A DNA stretch of 64,000 nucleotides from Hyphomicrobiaceae bacterium (GTDB lineage: Bacteria > Pseudomonadota > Alphaproteobacteria > Rhizobiales > Hyphomicrobiaceae). Of the stretch, positions 54,576 to 63,968 are shown one piece after another. The notes below the pieces were generated by a model, which was not told the DNA's origin, searched no databases, and was given only the letters and a program-made list of their open reading frames with translations. The stretch's first letter is position 1. Every line of letters starts with the position of its first letter. The position numbers were made by a program, and so were the translations under genes. Location of the stretch: positions 124,001 through 188,000 of the forward strand of contig JAEUMD010000013.1 of NCBI GenBank assembly GCA_016793635.1, in the 5' to 3' direction.

Positions 54576-55571
54576 TCAGACCTTGAGGACGATCTTGCCG
54601 ATATGCTCGCCGGCGTCGATACGCGCGTGCGCCCTGGCGGCGTCAGCAAGCGCGAACTCGGAATCGATCACCACCTTGATGCGCTTGTCGGAGAGCAGCG
54701 GCGAGACCTTCTCCTCAATGGCGCGGGCAATGCGGCCTTTGACCTCGGTCGGGCGAATCCGCAGCGTCGAACCCGTAATCGTGAGGCGCTTCAGCATGAC
54801 GCGCATCATGTCGACGGTGACCTCCGAGCCCTTCAGATATGCGATATTGACGAGGCGCCCGTCGTCGGCGAGCGAGCGGATGTTCTTTGCGACGTAGTCT
54901 CCGCCGACCATGTCGAGGATCACGTCCACGCCGCGCTTCGCCGTCGCTTCCTTGACCGCTTCCGTGAAATCCTCAGCGCGATAATCGACCGCGCGATCGG
55001 CGCCAAGGTCGAGGCAGGCGCGGCACTTGTCCGGCCCGCCGGCCGTCGCGATCACTTTTGCGCCGAATGCCTTCGCGAGCTGGATGGCGGTGACGCCGAT
55101 GCCCGACGTGCCACCGTGGATCATGAACCATTCCCCCGGCCGTAGCCCGGCGCGTTCGAACACGTTGTGCCAGACGGTGAAGAACGTCTCTGGCACGGCG
55201 GCCGCCTCGACCATCGAAAGGCCGGCGGGAACGGGCAGAGCGGCCGCTTCGTCGGCGATGCAGTATTCGGCGTAGCCACCACCGTTGACGAGCGCCATGA
55301 CGGCGTCGCCGATGGCGAAACGGCTGGCGTCCTCGCCTGTCGCGGCGACGTGCCCCGCCACCTCGAGACCGGGAATCTCGGAATGCCCCTTGGGAGCGGG
55401 ATAGAGACCCTGGCGTTGCAGGACGTCCGGGCGATTGACGCCCGCCGCGGCGACCTTGACGATGATCTGGCCCGGCCCAGGGGCAGGAATCGGCCGCTGC
55501 CGTGCCACCAGAACTTCCGGCCCGCCCTTACCGTCGATCTCGATGGCTGTCATGGTCGCGGGCGTGGTCAT
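54576..55571 (-). CDS. NAD(P)H:quinone oxidoreductase of the zeta-crystallin (MDR) family
   Basis: 331 aa medium-chain dehydrogenase/reductase without structural zinc. Family motifs: VKVAAAGVNRPDVLQRQGLYP, PGLEVAGHVAATG, then the nucleotide-binding MIHGGTSGIGVTAIQLAKAFGAKVIAT and the late DGRLVNIAYLKG. It reduces quinones or acts on other enones; relatives are annotated as quinone oxidoreductase PIG3 or QorA. The ATG at 55571 (MTTPATMTAIEIDG) is the family start. It lies upstream of the bactofilin-like gene, 133 bp apart on the same strand. Confidence 0.93.
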   Translation of the reverse strand: MTTPATMTAIEIDGKGGPEVLVARQRPIPAPGPGQIIVKVAAAGVNRPDVLQRQGLYPAPKGHSEIPGLEVAGHVAATGEDASRFAIGDAVMALVNGGGYAEYCIADEAAALPVPAGLSMVEAAAVPETFFTVWHNVFERAGLRPGEWFMIHGGTSGIGVTAIQLAKAFGAKVIATAGGPDKCRACLDLGADRAVDYRAEDFTEAVKEATAKRGVDVILDMVGGDYVAKNIRSLADDGRLVNIAYLKGSEVTVDMMRVMLKRLTITGSTLRIRPTEVKGRIARAIEEKVSPLLSDKRIKVVIDSEFALADAARAHARIDAGEHIGKIVLKV

Positions 55572-55893
55572 CGGCGTATCCTTTTTGATGGTGGTGAGCC
55601 GTGGCGAACTGGCGTCCGCCGACGGTCGGAGGGATCATTCGGCCGAGAGATGCCCGTCAAAGGCCGCGAAGGCAAGCCTCGCCGGCTGCACGGGCCTCAC
55701 AGCGCGCGAGGCGTGACCCGGGGGGCTACCCATCGCGTACAATCGTGAGCAGGCGCTTTGCTGCGCGGCTGCCATCGACCTATCTTGCCGGCTGGGCGGC
55801 CGCGCGTGCGCCATCCGACCGGTTGGAACTGCAATTTGTTCCGCTGAGCGGATGCATGCCCACGCGGGCGGAGCAATTGGGAGAAGTCGCGGC
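55572..55893 (+). other. Intergenic region before the DUF1192 gene
   Basis: 322 bp between divergent genes. No gene or structured element recognised; two promoters are expected. Confidence 0.3.
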
Positions 55894-56085
55894 ATGGATT
55901 GGGACGAGGCGCGGGTACGGACGACGGCGAGGCCGATCGGTGTCGGCGAGGATCTTTCGCAGCTTTCGATCGCCGAGCTGGAGCATCGCATCAAGGCACT
56001 GCGCGACGAGATCGTGCGCGTCGAGGCGGAGGTCGCGGCGAAGCGCCGGCACGAGGCGGCGGCGAGCGCGCTGTTCAAATCCTGA
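55894..56085 (+). CDS. DUF1192 family small protein
   Basis: 63 aa. The core LSQLSIAELEHRIKALRDEIVRVEAEVAAKR matches the DUF1192 family of short coiled-coil proteins confined to Alphaproteobacteria. Function unknown. It lies just before rcdA, as it does next to cell-cycle genes in relatives. The ATG at 55894 follows GGGAGAAG. A terminator follows at 56229. Confidence 0.85.
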   Translation: MDWDEARVRTTARPIGVGEDLSQLSIAELEHRIKALRDEIVRVEAEVAAKRRHEAAASALFKS

Positions 56086-56416
56086 AGGCCGGCGCGCCCC
56101 TTTTGCGCAGTTTCGGTCCGCTTCTTAATCGATCGCTAACCATAGCGGGCTAGCTTCTGCACCATCCAGTTCTCTGGATGTCGGGGTGGCACCTGTCCAC
56201 TCGCTGTTTGACACTCCCTATCGACTTTGAGCCGCCTCCCGGGGCGGCTCTTCTTTTTCCAGCACTGCCGATGGTGCGGCGCTGAACTTGCATTGTCCAC
56301 AGACGCGTGCCGACGGTGCCAGTTCTGCCTCGTTTCGACCGAGTTGTTAACTATGGTGTCCTAGTCTCACGCGGTATACGGTAAGCAAAGCGTATCGGGT
56401 TGTGTCACGGCGTATC
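56086..56416 (+). other. Region between DUF1192 and rcdA
   Basis: 331 bp containing the DUF1192 terminator and, downstream of it, the presumed rcdA promoter. GTTAAC near 56344 is reminiscent of CtrA half-sites (TTAA), but no full TTAA-N7-TTAA was found. Confidence 0.3.
56229..56258 (+). terminator. Terminator after DUF1192
   Basis: Stem GAGCCGCC/GGCGGCTC with a 6-nt loop, followed by TTCTTTTT. Confidence 0.9.
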
Positions 56417-56977
56417 ATGAGCAACGAGCTTCTCACCATCGGCGGTCGCGCCAAATCGGGCGTAACCATCTCGTTCGGCGACCTTTTCCAGGCTTCCGAG
56501 CAGTTCGATCAGGTCTTCAAGGAAGGCATGCAGCTGGTCGAGCAGACCGCGGCCTATCTGGATGGGCCGGGGCGCCGTGAGGCGAAGGCGCTGCAGCCGC
56601 CCGCCAGCGTTCTCTATGCAACCGAGAGCATGCGGCTTACCACCCGTCTCCTCGATCTGGCATCCTGGCTTCTGATCCGCCGCGCCCTCAAAGAGGGTGA
56701 GATCAGCGCCGAGGAGGCGCGCAAGAAGCGCCAGCGTCTCAAGCTTCAGGCGCTCGGACGGCCGTCGCACATCAAGGGTTTCACCGACCTGCCGCAGGGC
56801 CTGCGCGATCTCGTCGAGGCGAGTTTCAAGCTGCAGGATCGCATCGCGCAGCTCGACCGCGCCATGCAGGATCCGGCGGCGGGCGCTGCCGAGAGCCAGG
56901 GCGTTACGCATAACGCCAATCCGGTGGGCGACCAGATGAGCCTTCTGGCGGCGGCGTTCGGCGGCAAGCCGATCTGA
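56417..56977 (+). CDS. rcdA: RcdA (regulator of CtrA degradation, DUF1465)
   Basis: 186 aa, three-helix-bundle protein of the DUF1465 family. Recognisable stretches are FGDLFQASEQFDQVFKEGMQLVE, YATESMRLTTRLLDLASWLL, and RALKEGEISAEEARKKRQRL. In Caulobacter RcdA is a ClpXP adaptor that, with PopA and CpdR, delivers the cell-cycle regulator CtrA for degradation. SspB, another ClpXP adaptor, lies 4 kb away. The ATG at 56417 (MSNELLTIGG) is chosen; a GTG five codons earlier is possible. Confidence 0.88.
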   Translation: MSNELLTIGGRAKSGVTISFGDLFQASEQFDQVFKEGMQLVEQTAAYLDGPGRREAKALQPPASVLYATESMRLTTRLLDLASWLLIRRALKEGEISAEEARKKRQRLKLQALGRPSHIKGFTDLPQGLRDLVEASFKLQDRIAQLDRAMQDPAAGAAESQGVTHNANPVGDQMSLLAAAFGGKPI

Positions 56978-57091
56978 CTATAAGGGCGGCAAACGGGGGC
57001 AGGCGGGTCGCCTGCCGGGCGGTTCGTCCAGCGATTGCCTACCGTTCCCGGATCGGACTCGCCTTGCATGAAGGTGCGACGAGTAAAGAAA

Positions 57092-57118
57092 AAAGCCCGG
57101 CGTTCAGCCGGGCTTTTC
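57092..57118. terminator. Bidirectional terminator between rcdA and rpmE
   Basis: Stem AAAAGCCCGGC/GCCGGGCTTTT (11 bp) with loop GTTCA, A-rich upstream and T-rich downstream on both strands; it lies between the convergent rcdA and rpmE genes. Confidence 0.92.
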
Positions 57119-57193
57119 TTGTTTTCGAACTCGCGTGGTTCCGGTAACAGGCCGCCCTTCGGCACGATGCGCGGGCGCCCCCGAAAAACTGCC

Positions 57194-57418
57194 TTAGAAC
57201 AGCCCCTCGAACTTCTTCTTGAAGCGCGAGACGCGACCGGCGCGGTCCATCAGCTTGGTGTCGCCGCCCGTCCATGCCGGGTGCGACGACGGGTCGATGT
57301 CGAGCGCCAGCGTCGCGCCCTCCTCGCCATAGGTCGAGTAGGTCATGAACTCGGTGCCATCGGTCATGACGACCTTGATCTGGTGGTAGTCCGGGTGGAT
57401 GTCGGTGTTCTTCTTCAT
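57194..57418 (-). CDS. rpmE: Ribosomal protein L31, zinc-free form
   Basis: 74 aa. The sequence [24 protein letters not shown] with [23 protein letters not shown] is L31. The zinc-binding Cys residues of the C+ form are absent, so this is the C-minus type usual in Alphaproteobacteria and does not need zinc. It binds the 50S/30S interface. Confidence 0.97.
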   Translation of the reverse strand: MKKNTDIHPDYHQIKVVMTDGTEFMTYSTYGEEGATLALDIDPSSHPAWTGGDTKLMDRAGRVSRFKKKFEGLF

Positions 57419-57696
57419 CGTCGGGCTCCGCGCCGCCTCGAGATCAGGCGGGATTGGGACAGAAACGGGGGCTGGCGGCGGCGCCGCGACGGAACCTGTC
57501 GCTGTCGGGAATTCGGGAAGCCGCCTCTATAGTCGAGAAGCGGCAGAGTGGCAAGCGGGCCTTTCCGGGGTTTCGGTGCGATACTGAGGGTGGCCCAGCA
57601 CGGCGCCCTGGGCCTCGGGACACGGTGACTTGAAGTCAGCGAGACGCCTCGGGCTGCACTAACAACTGGCGGGTAGCGCAACCGGTTTCCGCTGGC

Positions 57697-58017
57697 TCAC
57701 CGGCAAACGCAATTACCTATGCGTGTGCCGGGCTCTTCACCGTCGCACACGCTCCCTTCGCCATTGCAGATGCCGTCGATGACTTTGTCGGTCTGGGTTT
57801 CTATTTCGTCCATCGTCATGCCTGGGCCTGGGCCGGCGCCCGGTAGATAGTTCTTTGGAAATTGGCGGGCGACGCATGCGATGTAAGCTTTTGTCTGGCC
57901 CTTCAAAGCGTCGCAGGAGGAAACCGATTCCGCTGCACTCTCGAACGTGAGAATTGCCACAGCGGCGCATGGCAAGAGCGCAAACAACGCGATGGTTTTC
58001 GGCCCGGCGCTCGCCAT
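57697..58017 (-). CDS. Small secreted protein with five cysteines, unknown function
   Basis: 106 aa. The N-terminus contains a signal peptide (KTIALFALLPCAAVAILTFESAAES). The mature part has Cys residues in SSCDALKGQTKAYIACVARQF and in GICNGEGSVCDGEEPGTRIGNCVCR, probably forming disulfides in the periplasm. A Gly/Pro-rich hinge (YLPGAGPGPG) separates the two clusters. No family recognised. It lies 43 bp after another small secreted Cys-containing protein on the same strand, so the two are likely an operon. Confidence 0.65.
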   Translation of the reverse strand: MASAGPKTIALFALLPCAAVAILTFESAAESVSSCDALKGQTKAYIACVARQFPKNYLPGAGPGPGMTMDEIETQTDKVIDGICNGEGSVCDGEEPGTRIGNCVCR

Positions 58018-58060
58018 GAGCTGCCTCCTCGTCTCGCCGTCGTCACTGTACGCCGTGAAT

Positions 58061-58435
58061 TTACCTCACGGGGAATTGCTCGAGCCCGGCCTCTGCCGCT
58101 GCACGGCAATCTCCGGCGTACTCGTCGAGGTGTTCGAGTGCATAGGTATAGGCGAGAACCGCGCAGACGTTGATCCGGGCGCATTCGTTGAATGCTTCGA
58201 GTTGGCTATCGACGCTGACGCCCGACTGACACATGGAGCCGAGAGTGTCGAAATCGATACTTCCGTCCCCGCCGGTCTGAAGGGAACTCATGAGCTCGGC
58301 TGATACCCCACACTGAATGGCGTTGTCCGCCATCTGCTGCATATTGGAGATCATGTCATCCTCGCAGGAGGCGGCATTGCCTGCGGAAAGACCGAATGCG
58401 ATAGGAACCAACAACGCTGCTACGAGAATTCTCAT
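58061..58435 (-). CDS. Small secreted Cys-containing protein, unknown function
   Basis: 124 aa. Signal peptide MRILVAALLVPIAFGLSAGNAASC, cleavage probably after NAA. The mature part is Cys- and Met-rich (CEDDMISNMQQMADNAIQCG, ELMSSLQTGGDG, SMCQSGVSV, CARINVCAVLAYTYALEH). The helical character and spaced cysteines suggest a small disulfide-bonded helical bundle. No function known. The ATG at 58435 is preferred; a TTG five codons upstream is unlikely. Confidence 0.65.
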   Translation of the reverse strand: MRILVAALLVPIAFGLSAGNAASCEDDMISNMQQMADNAIQCGVSAELMSSLQTGGDGSIDFDTLGSMCQSGVSVDSQLEAFNECARINVCAVLAYTYALEHLDEYAGDCRAAAEAGLEQFPVR

Positions 58436-58540
58436 GACGTACCCGCGCAAAAAGCGGTGTCTAGTCTGGCGTCAATACAACCAATATTAATCGCTCTCTT
58501 TCGATCCAGCAATTGGATTGTAAGCGGGTTTTCGAGACGA

Positions 58541-58574
58541 AAAGAAAACCCGCGGCATTGCCTGCCGCGGGTTT
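58541..58574 (-). terminator. Terminator of fumC
   Basis: On the minus strand the stem AAACCCGCGGCA/TGCCGCGGGTTT (12 bp) with a 5-nt loop is followed by TCTTTTCG, 25 bp after fumC. Confidence 0.9.
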
Positions 58575-58599
58575 GCGAAACGGTCGGATGTAGCGGTTA

Positions 58600-60000
58600 T
58601 CAAGCCTCGTCCGGGCCGATCATAAGCTCGGGGCGGACGATCTTGTCGAAGTCCTCGCCCGAAATGCCGAGCTTCACGGCTTCCTCGCGCAACGTCGTGC
58701 CGTTCTTGTGCGCGGTCTTCGCCACCTTGGCGGCGAGGTCGTAACCGTACTTCTCCTTGAGCGGAGTGACCAGCATGAGCGAGTTGGCGAGACCCCGCGC
58801 GATGTTGTCGAGGCGCGGCTCGATGCCGACGACGGCGTTGTCCGTGAAAGACACGGCGGCATCGGCGAGCAGGCGCACCGACTGCAGGAAGTTATAGGCC
58901 ATCATGGGATTGTAGACGTTGAGCTCGAAGTGGCCCTGGCTTCCGGCGAAAGCGATCGCGGCGTTGTTGCCGTGAATATGGGCGGCGACCTGGGTCAATG
59001 CCTCGCACTGGGTCGGGTTGACCTTGCCGGGCATGATCGAGGAGCCGGGCTCGTTTTCGGGGAGTGCGAGCTCGCCAAGACCCGAACGCGGGCCGGAGCC
59101 GAGCAGGCGGATGTCGTTGGCGATTTTGAAACAGCTCATGGCGACGGTGTGGATGGCGCCGTGCGTCATCACCATGGCATCGTGGGCCGCGAGTGCTTCG
59201 AACTTGTTCGGCGCGGAGGTGAAGCCGAGGCCAGTGATGGCCGCGATCGTGGCGGCGACCTTTTCCGCGAAGCCCTTCGGCGACGCGAGGCCCGTGCCGA
59301 CGGCGGTGCCGCCTTGCGCGAGCTGCATCAGATCGGGCAGCGTGATCTCGATGCGCTTGATGCCGTTCTCGATCTGCTTGGCGTAACCGGAGAACTCCTG
59401 TCCGAGCGTCAGCGGCGTCGCGTCCTGCGTGTGCGTGCGGCCGATCTTGATGATCTGCGCCCATGCCTTGGCCTTGGCATCGAGCGCCGCGTGCAGATGC
59501 TTCAGTGCCGGGATCAGCCGATGGACGACCTCTTCCGCGCAGGCGATGTGCATCGCCGTCGGGAACGTGTCGTTCGACGACTGGCTCATGTTGACATGAT
59601 CGTTGGGGTGCACCGGCTTCTTCGAGCCCATCGCACCGCCGAGCATCTCGATGGCGCGATTCGAGATCACCTCGTTGGCGTTCATGTTCGACTGCGTGCC
59701 CGAGCCCGTTTGCCAGACGACCAGCGGGAAGTGATCGTTGAGCTTGCCTTCGATCACCTCGTTCGCGGCCTTCACGATGACCGCGCCGAGGGCGGGATCG
59801 AGCTTGCCGAGCGCCATGTTGGTTTCAGCCGCAGCGCGCTTGACGATACCGAGCGCTCGAACGATCGGCGCCGGCTGCTTTTCCCAGCCGATCTTGAAAT
59901 TGCCGAGCGAGCGCTCGGCCTGCGCACCCCAGTACTTCGAGGCGTCGACCTCGATCGGTCCGAACGTGTCGGTTTCGGTGCGGGTGGCGGTGGTGCTCAT
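58600..60000 (-). CDS. fumC: Fumarase class II
   Basis: 466 aa, the normal length. It hydrates fumarate to malate in the TCA cycle. Signature [16 protein letters not shown] is intact, as are [33 protein letters not shown] and [17 protein letters not shown] with the catalytic His. It is the oxygen-stable, iron-free class. The ATG at 60000 ([14 protein letters not shown]) gives the expected N-terminus; the longer upstream frame is not family-like. Confidence 0.97.
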   Translation of the reverse strand: MSTTATRTETDTFGPIEVDASKYWGAQAERSLGNFKIGWEKQPAPIVRALGIVKRAAAETNMALGKLDPALGAVIVKAANEVIEGKLNDHFPLVVWQTGSGTQSNMNANEVISNRAIEMLGGAMGSKKPVHPNDHVNMSQSSNDTFPTAMHIACAEEVVHRLIPALKHLHAALDAKAKAWAQIIKIGRTHTQDATPLTLGQEFSGYAKQIENGIKRIEITLPDLMQLAQGGTAVGTGLASPKGFAEKVAATIAAITGLGFTSAPNKFEALAAHDAMVMTHGAIHTVAMSCFKIANDIRLLGSGPRSGLGELALPENEPGSSIMPGKVNPTQCEALTQVAAHIHGNNAAIAFAGSQGHFELNVYNPMMAYNFLQSVRLLADAAVSFTDNAVVGIEPRLDNIARGLANSLMLVTPLKEKYGYDLAAKVAKTAHKNGTTLREEAVKLGISGEDFDKIVRPELMIGPDEA

Positions 60001-60370
60001 CCTGTTGCCCTCGTCGAAGCCATGGAAAACCATCGCCGTCGAGGTAGCACGCGCGCCACGCGCCATACCAGTTGAACGGAAGTCGGCGACGGGCTGCCGG
60101 TCGGGGATGAGATAGGGCCTCGCAACGCGGGCAAGCGGCGTGTGCTGGCCCCTCCGTTTCGCCACCGATATCCGCTTGGTGAGCCTAAGTGACGCAAATT
60201 GCTGCCACTTTTTGAAGGCTCCTTGGGTGTGTGCCGGCGAGCGATTCGCTAATTGCCGTCTTCGCTCCCACCACCGCTCCGGCGTTGGTTGTTCCTTGAG
60301 TTCTGTCACGTGCGTTTGCCCGGAAGACCGGTTCTTCCGCGAGTGAGGCCATGGAACGGAGGACCACGCC
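60001..60370 (+). other. Intergenic region between fumC and a small gene
   Basis: 370 bp between divergent genes; no gene or hairpin stands out. It should contain the fumC promoter. Confidence 0.3.
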
Positions 60371-60637
60371 ATGGAGCCGAAGATCATTGTCTTGATTACG
60401 ATGCTCGCCCTTCCGAACGGCGACAACGGCGTACATGTGAAGCCGATGCCGACGGTCGACAGTTGCGTTGCCGAGGCGAGCATCGAGGCGAGCGACCCGT
60501 TCGTGCGGCACGTCGAGTGCTCGGAACTGGTCGACGGTCAGCTTCTGCTGAATTTCAAGCGGGAAGAGGATGGCGCCGCGGAGCGCGCACCGGACGGAAA
60601 ACCGGTCAGCGAGGCACACCCCGGCTTCTCGAGCTGA
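60371..60637 (+). CDS. Small conserved-looking protein of unknown function
   Basis: 88 aa, soluble apart from a short hydrophobic start ([17 protein letters not shown]). It has two cysteines ([11 protein letters not shown] and [11 protein letters not shown]) in a pattern seen in short Hyphomicrobiales hypothetical proteins. GGAGG lies 8 nt before the ATG. Possibly exported with an uncleaved anchor. It converges with sspB. Confidence 0.6.
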   Translation: MEPKIIVLITMLALPNGDNGVHVKPMPTVDSCVAEASIEASDPFVRHVECSELVDGQLLLNFKREEDGAAERAPDGKPVSEAHPGFSS

Positions 60638-60678
60638 GTTGAGGTGGACATCCGGTGGAGCGCGGCCGGGCGCGGCGC

Positions 60679-61347
60679 TCAGCGTTTGCGGAATTGGTCG
60701 AGGCTGACGACCTTACTCGCCCCTTCAGCCGGCGCGTCGGGCTGGCTCGTAACGAGGGCCGGCCCGCTCACAGCGGGAGCGGCGGGGGCCGCTGGCTCGG
60801 TTGCGGCGCCGGCGGAAGCCGTTTCCTTCTCGGCCTCGGCGTTGCGCACCTTCTTCTGCTGGCGCGGTTTGCGCTGGGCGGCAGGTTTCGCCGTTGTCGT
60901 GGAAGTGGCGACACGCGGGCCAGGCACCGGCTCGTCGAGCGGCGTTTCGGCGGTGAGAGGAGACGGAATGCGCGGATCGGGCCCGATGTCGGCGCTGTCG
61001 AATTGGTGCCCGAAGCGCACGCTCGGATCGAAGAACACGAGGATGGCCTGGAACGGTATCACCAGCCGCTCGGGGATGCCGTCGAACGTCAGGTTCACCT
61101 CGAAGCGATCGTCGCTGACGGTGAGCCCCCAGAAGCGATGCTGCAACACGATCGTCATTTCGCGCGGGTATTTCTCCTTCAGGCGCCGGGAGAGGCCGAC
61201 GCCGGGAGCGCGCGTGTTGAACGAGATGTAGAAGTGGTGGTCACCCGGCAGGCCGGATTTGGCGACCTCTGTTAGTACGCTGCGCACGAGGCCGCGCATC
61301 GCGTCCTGCTGGAGAGCGTCGTAATCGATCGTCGGCCCGGAGGTCAT
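60679..61347 (-). CDS. sspB: SspB-type ClpXP adaptor (stringent starvation protein B)
   Basis: 222 aa alphaproteobacterial SspB. The conserved core HHFYISFNTRAPGVGLSRRL, REMTIVLQHRFWGLTVSDD, FEVNLTFDGIPERLVIPFQAI and FFDPSVRFGHQF forms the substrate-binding dimer that recognises SsrA tags. A long Ala/Pro/Lys-rich linker leads to the C-terminal SKVVSLDQFRKR, the ClpX-binding tail. It delivers tmRNA-tagged proteins to ClpXP. The ssrA gene lies directly upstream on the same strand. The ATG at 61347 (MTSGPTIDYD) is the best start. Confidence 0.95.
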   Translation of the reverse strand: MTSGPTIDYDALQQDAMRGLVRSVLTEVAKSGLPGDHHFYISFNTRAPGVGLSRRLKEKYPREMTIVLQHRFWGLTVSDDRFEVNLTFDGIPERLVIPFQAILVFFDPSVRFGHQFDSADIGPDPRIPSPLTAETPLDEPVPGPRVATSTTTAKPAAQRKPRQQKKVRNAEAEKETASAGAATEPAAPAAPAVSGPALVTSQPDAPAEGASKVVSLDQFRKR

Positions 61348-61419
61348 GCAGTCCCGCAACCCGCTCTTCTGTTGGGCCGAGGGAAGGCCGCCGCGGACCG
61401 CCTTCAGCCGAGAGGAAAT

Positions 61420-61760
61420 GAGTAGGGGGCTTCTGTTGCCCGGTGCCCCCCGGACCGCGCCTTACCCGGCTAGGGGCAAGGGCTTGGATTTAGGCATTTC
61501 GCGCCGCATTACGCAGCGAGAGCAGCCTCAGCATAGTTGTCATTGGCAACTATTCTGTGCGGTCCGATAACGGTGGAACCATACCGAGCGAAAACACACC
61601 CTTTACACCTTCGTCGATGCTATTTCGCCCCCATCAGCAGCTCACCCCTGGCATCCGCACGCCGTTCTGATGAGCTGATGGTGGAGGCGCCGGGTACCGC
61701 CCCCGGGTCCGATCGGCTTATTCCGATGGCCATTTATCGCCATAGCCGACTTGCGCCGGC
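61420..61760 (-). ncRNA. ssrA: Two-piece (permuted) tmRNA
   Basis: On the minus strand the acceptor piece comes first and ends GGCGCCTCCACCA at 61679-61691, with a T-arm-like segment before it. After a 46-nt intervening sequence the coding piece starts GGGGGCG at 61632, and its first seven bases pair with CGCCTCC of the acceptor piece. The tag frame at 61509-61547 reads ANDNYAEAALAA followed by TAA. The 3' end is placed near the hairpin that ends in GCCCCC at 61425-61430. This permuted layout is characteristic of Alphaproteobacteria. A TATATT near 61768 is a plausible -10. Ends are approximate. Confidence 0.93.
61509..61547 (-). other. SsrA tag reading frame
   Basis: Resume codon GCC, then AAT GAC AAC TAT GCT GAG GCT GCT CTC GCT GCG and stop TAA, encoding ANDNYAEAALAA. 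It ends in the LAA degron recognised by ClpX and SspB. Confidence 0.95.
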
Positions 61761-61768
61761 AGACTCAA

Positions 61769-62073
61769 TATAGGCTGCGCGCCGACCAAATGAAAGTGTC
61801 GTGGGGGCACGTCACGCGGCGGGAACGGTGGACAGATCGGCCTCTCGGGCAGGGCACCCGGTACGGTTGAAAGCAACCTGTTCTCAAAATTCTAGAGGAT
61901 CCTTTTCCTATGTTTCATCACCGGCTGTGGGCATACGGCCGGATGTTTCGCCAGGGCTTGCGGCGTGAGTGGAAACCTGTGAAGCGAAGGGAGGAGGTTG
62001 GCGGCGTACCTGCCGTTTCGGGTCCGCGCCGCCACATCCCTTTCGACCCGCAATTCCACGGAGAAGGCAACCG
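61769..62073 (+). other. Intergenic region before the CPBP protease gene
   Basis: 305 bp between divergent ssrA and the CPBP gene; it includes the presumed ssrA promoter at its left end. No other element recognised. Confidence 0.35.
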
Positions 62074-62913
62074 ATGGCGGTTCCGAGCGACCCGAGTGAT
62101 CCCGGCTTGTCGCCCACATCCATCGCCGCCGCACCGCGCGCCGCCGAGACGGGCGTGTCGGGTCTCTTCCGCGGCCCGCCGGCATACCGGCCCCGAACGC
62201 CCTGGCCCACAGGCGCCGCTCTCGTTGCCGCGATCGGGATCGTCATCTTCGCCATGTCGGCGGGTCTGGCCGGCAGCCTCATCGTCACGCCGCCCGCAGA
62301 CGCGCCGAGCGGGGACGGCGTGTGGCCGTTCGTCGCGGCGCTTTCGGTGAGCCAGCTGTCGGCGATCCTGCTCACGATTTACGCGGCGCGTGCCTTCCGT
62401 GGCCGCCCACGCGATGTGCTTTCGCTGCGCCCCCCGGCACAGGGGGCCGCCAGCTATCCGGTGGCCCTGGTCATGATGCTGGCGATCTTCGGCTGCTACA
62501 CTTGGATCGTCTGGCTGATCGATCCGAATGTCGTCACCAAGGACGTCAGTCCGTTCGTGGCGCTGATGCGGTCCGAGGCATGGTGGCTCGCGCTCGCTGC
62601 CATCGCCATCGGCGCGCCATTGATGGAAGAACTCGTGTTCCGCGGTTTCCTGCTTTCGGCTCTTTCCCGCAGCAGGCTCGGTTTCGCCGCTGGCAGCGTC
62701 GTCACATCGGCCTTCTGGACGAGCCTTCACGCCAGCTACTCGCTGTTCGGCCTGTTGGAGGTGTTCGCCGTTGGCCTTTATTTCTCCTGGCTGCTCTGGC
62801 GCACCGGCAGCCTGCGGGTGCCGATCTTCTGTCATGCGGCCTACAATGCGGGAATCGCGACGTTTCTGATGCTGTACGAGCTGCCGTCCCCAGTTCCGGC
62901 GATGGCAGGGTAA
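62074..62913 (+). CDS. CPBP-family intramembrane metalloprotease
   Basis: 279 aa, about six to eight membrane segments. The CPBP (Abi/CAAX protease-like) motifs are [15 protein letters not shown], with the EExxxR signature, then [17 protein letters not shown] and [10 protein letters not shown], which provide the other active-site residues. Relatives process prenylated or membrane proteins in eukaryotes; bacterial members include bacteriocin-immunity and regulatory proteases. The substrate here is unknown. The ATG at 62074 follows [19 protein letters not shown] is a disordered N-terminus. Confidence 0.9.
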   Translation: MAVPSDPSDPGLSPTSIAAAPRAAETGVSGLFRGPPAYRPRTPWPTGAALVAAIGIVIFAMSAGLAGSLIVTPPADAPSGDGVWPFVAALSVSQLSAILLTIYAARAFRGRPRDVLSLRPPAQGAASYPVALVMMLAIFGCYTWIVWLIDPNVVTKDVSPFVALMRSEAWWLALAAIAIGAPLMEELVFRGFLLSALSRSRLGFAAGSVVTSAFWTSLHASYSLFGLLEVFAVGLYFSWLLWRTGSLRVPIFCHAAYNAGIATFLMLYELPSPVPAMAG

Positions 62914-62995
62914 GGGGAGAGGGCAGAATCGCTTTACTGCTGCCAGTCAGACCGGCGGCACGCCGCCCATGCACGTTCGATCAGGTCGAGGCTCG

Positions 62996-63790
62996 ATGCA
63001 GCAGTATCTGGATCTCTTGCGCCATGTGCGCGATCACGGCGTCGAAAAGCACGACCGCACCGGCACCGGAACGCTGTCGGTGTTCGGCTATCAGATGCGC
63101 TTCGATCTCGCCGCCGGGTTTCCCCTCGTCACGACGAAGAAGTTGCACGTCCGTTCGATCATCCACGAGCTGCTGTGGTTCCTCGCCGGCGATACCAACA
63201 TCGCCTATCTGAAGAAGCACAACGTCAGCATCTGGGATGAGTGGGCCACCCCATCCGGGGACCTCGGTCCCGTGTACGGGAAGCAATGGCGGTCTTGGGC
63301 AACACCGGATGGCAGAACAATCGATCAGATCACACAGGCCGTCGATCTTTTGAGGCGCGATCCCGACAGCCGCCGCATCATCGTTTCGGCGTGGAACCCG
63401 GCCGATCTGCCGCAGATGGCGCTGGCGCCGTGCCACTGCCTGTTCCAATTCTATGTCGCGAAGGGAAAGCTCTCCTGCCAGCTCTACCAGCGCTCCGCCG
63501 ACATCTTCCTTGGCGTTCCATTCAACATTGCGTCCTATGCGCTGCTGACGATGATGATGGCGCAGGTGACGGGGCTCGAACCCGGTGAATTCGTTCACAC
63601 CTTCGGTGACGCTCACCTCTATCTCAATCATCTCGAGCAGGCGGACTTGCAGCTCGCGCGCCCGCCGCGGCGCCTGCCGAACATGCGGATCAGCCCGAAT
63701 ATCAACTCGATTTTCGACTTTCAGTATGGCGATTTCGAGCTGACGGATTACGAGCCCCATCCGCACATCAAGGCGCCGGTCGCCGTCTGA
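62996..63790 (+). CDS. thyA: Thymidylate synthase
   Basis: 264 aa, the same length as E. coli ThyA. It makes dTMP from dUMP with methylene-tetrahydrofolate. The catalytic Cys is in [14 protein letters not shown], flanked by LIVSAWNP-like [16 protein letters not shown] and the folate-site [20 protein letters not shown] and [11 protein letters not shown]. The ATG at 62996 ([15 protein letters not shown]) is the family start. It pairs functionally with the dCTP deaminase at the other end of the window; a folate-linked gene often follows it. Confidence 0.98.
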   Translation: MQQYLDLLRHVRDHGVEKHDRTGTGTLSVFGYQMRFDLAAGFPLVTTKKLHVRSIIHELLWFLAGDTNIAYLKKHNVSIWDEWATPSGDLGPVYGKQWRSWATPDGRTIDQITQAVDLLRRDPDSRRIIVSAWNPADLPQMALAPCHCLFQFYVAKGKLSCQLYQRSADIFLGVPFNIASYALLTMMMAQVTGLEPGEFVHTFGDAHLYLNHLEQADLQLARPPRRLPNMRISPNINSIFDFQYGDFELTDYEPHPHIKAPVAV

Positions 63791-63968
63791 GAAGTGGCAG
63801 GGCTGATGCGACGACGGGTATGGTCTTGGGGCGGGAACAGGGGGCGGAAACAGGCGCTGCCGTGAAATCGCCTGCGCCGCGTCATGTTGTCTTTCGGCGA
63901 CGATGCAGTACAAGGCGCGCTTTTTCCAGGGCACTCTGTCGCAAGGGCCGCAACATGGGAAGCAACGG

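Noticed and set aside
56975..57118. A small RNA from TATAAGGG at 56980 to the terminator at 57118
   Set aside because: The -10-like element lacks a -35 partner, and the terminator is explained by the convergent rcdA and rpmE genes.
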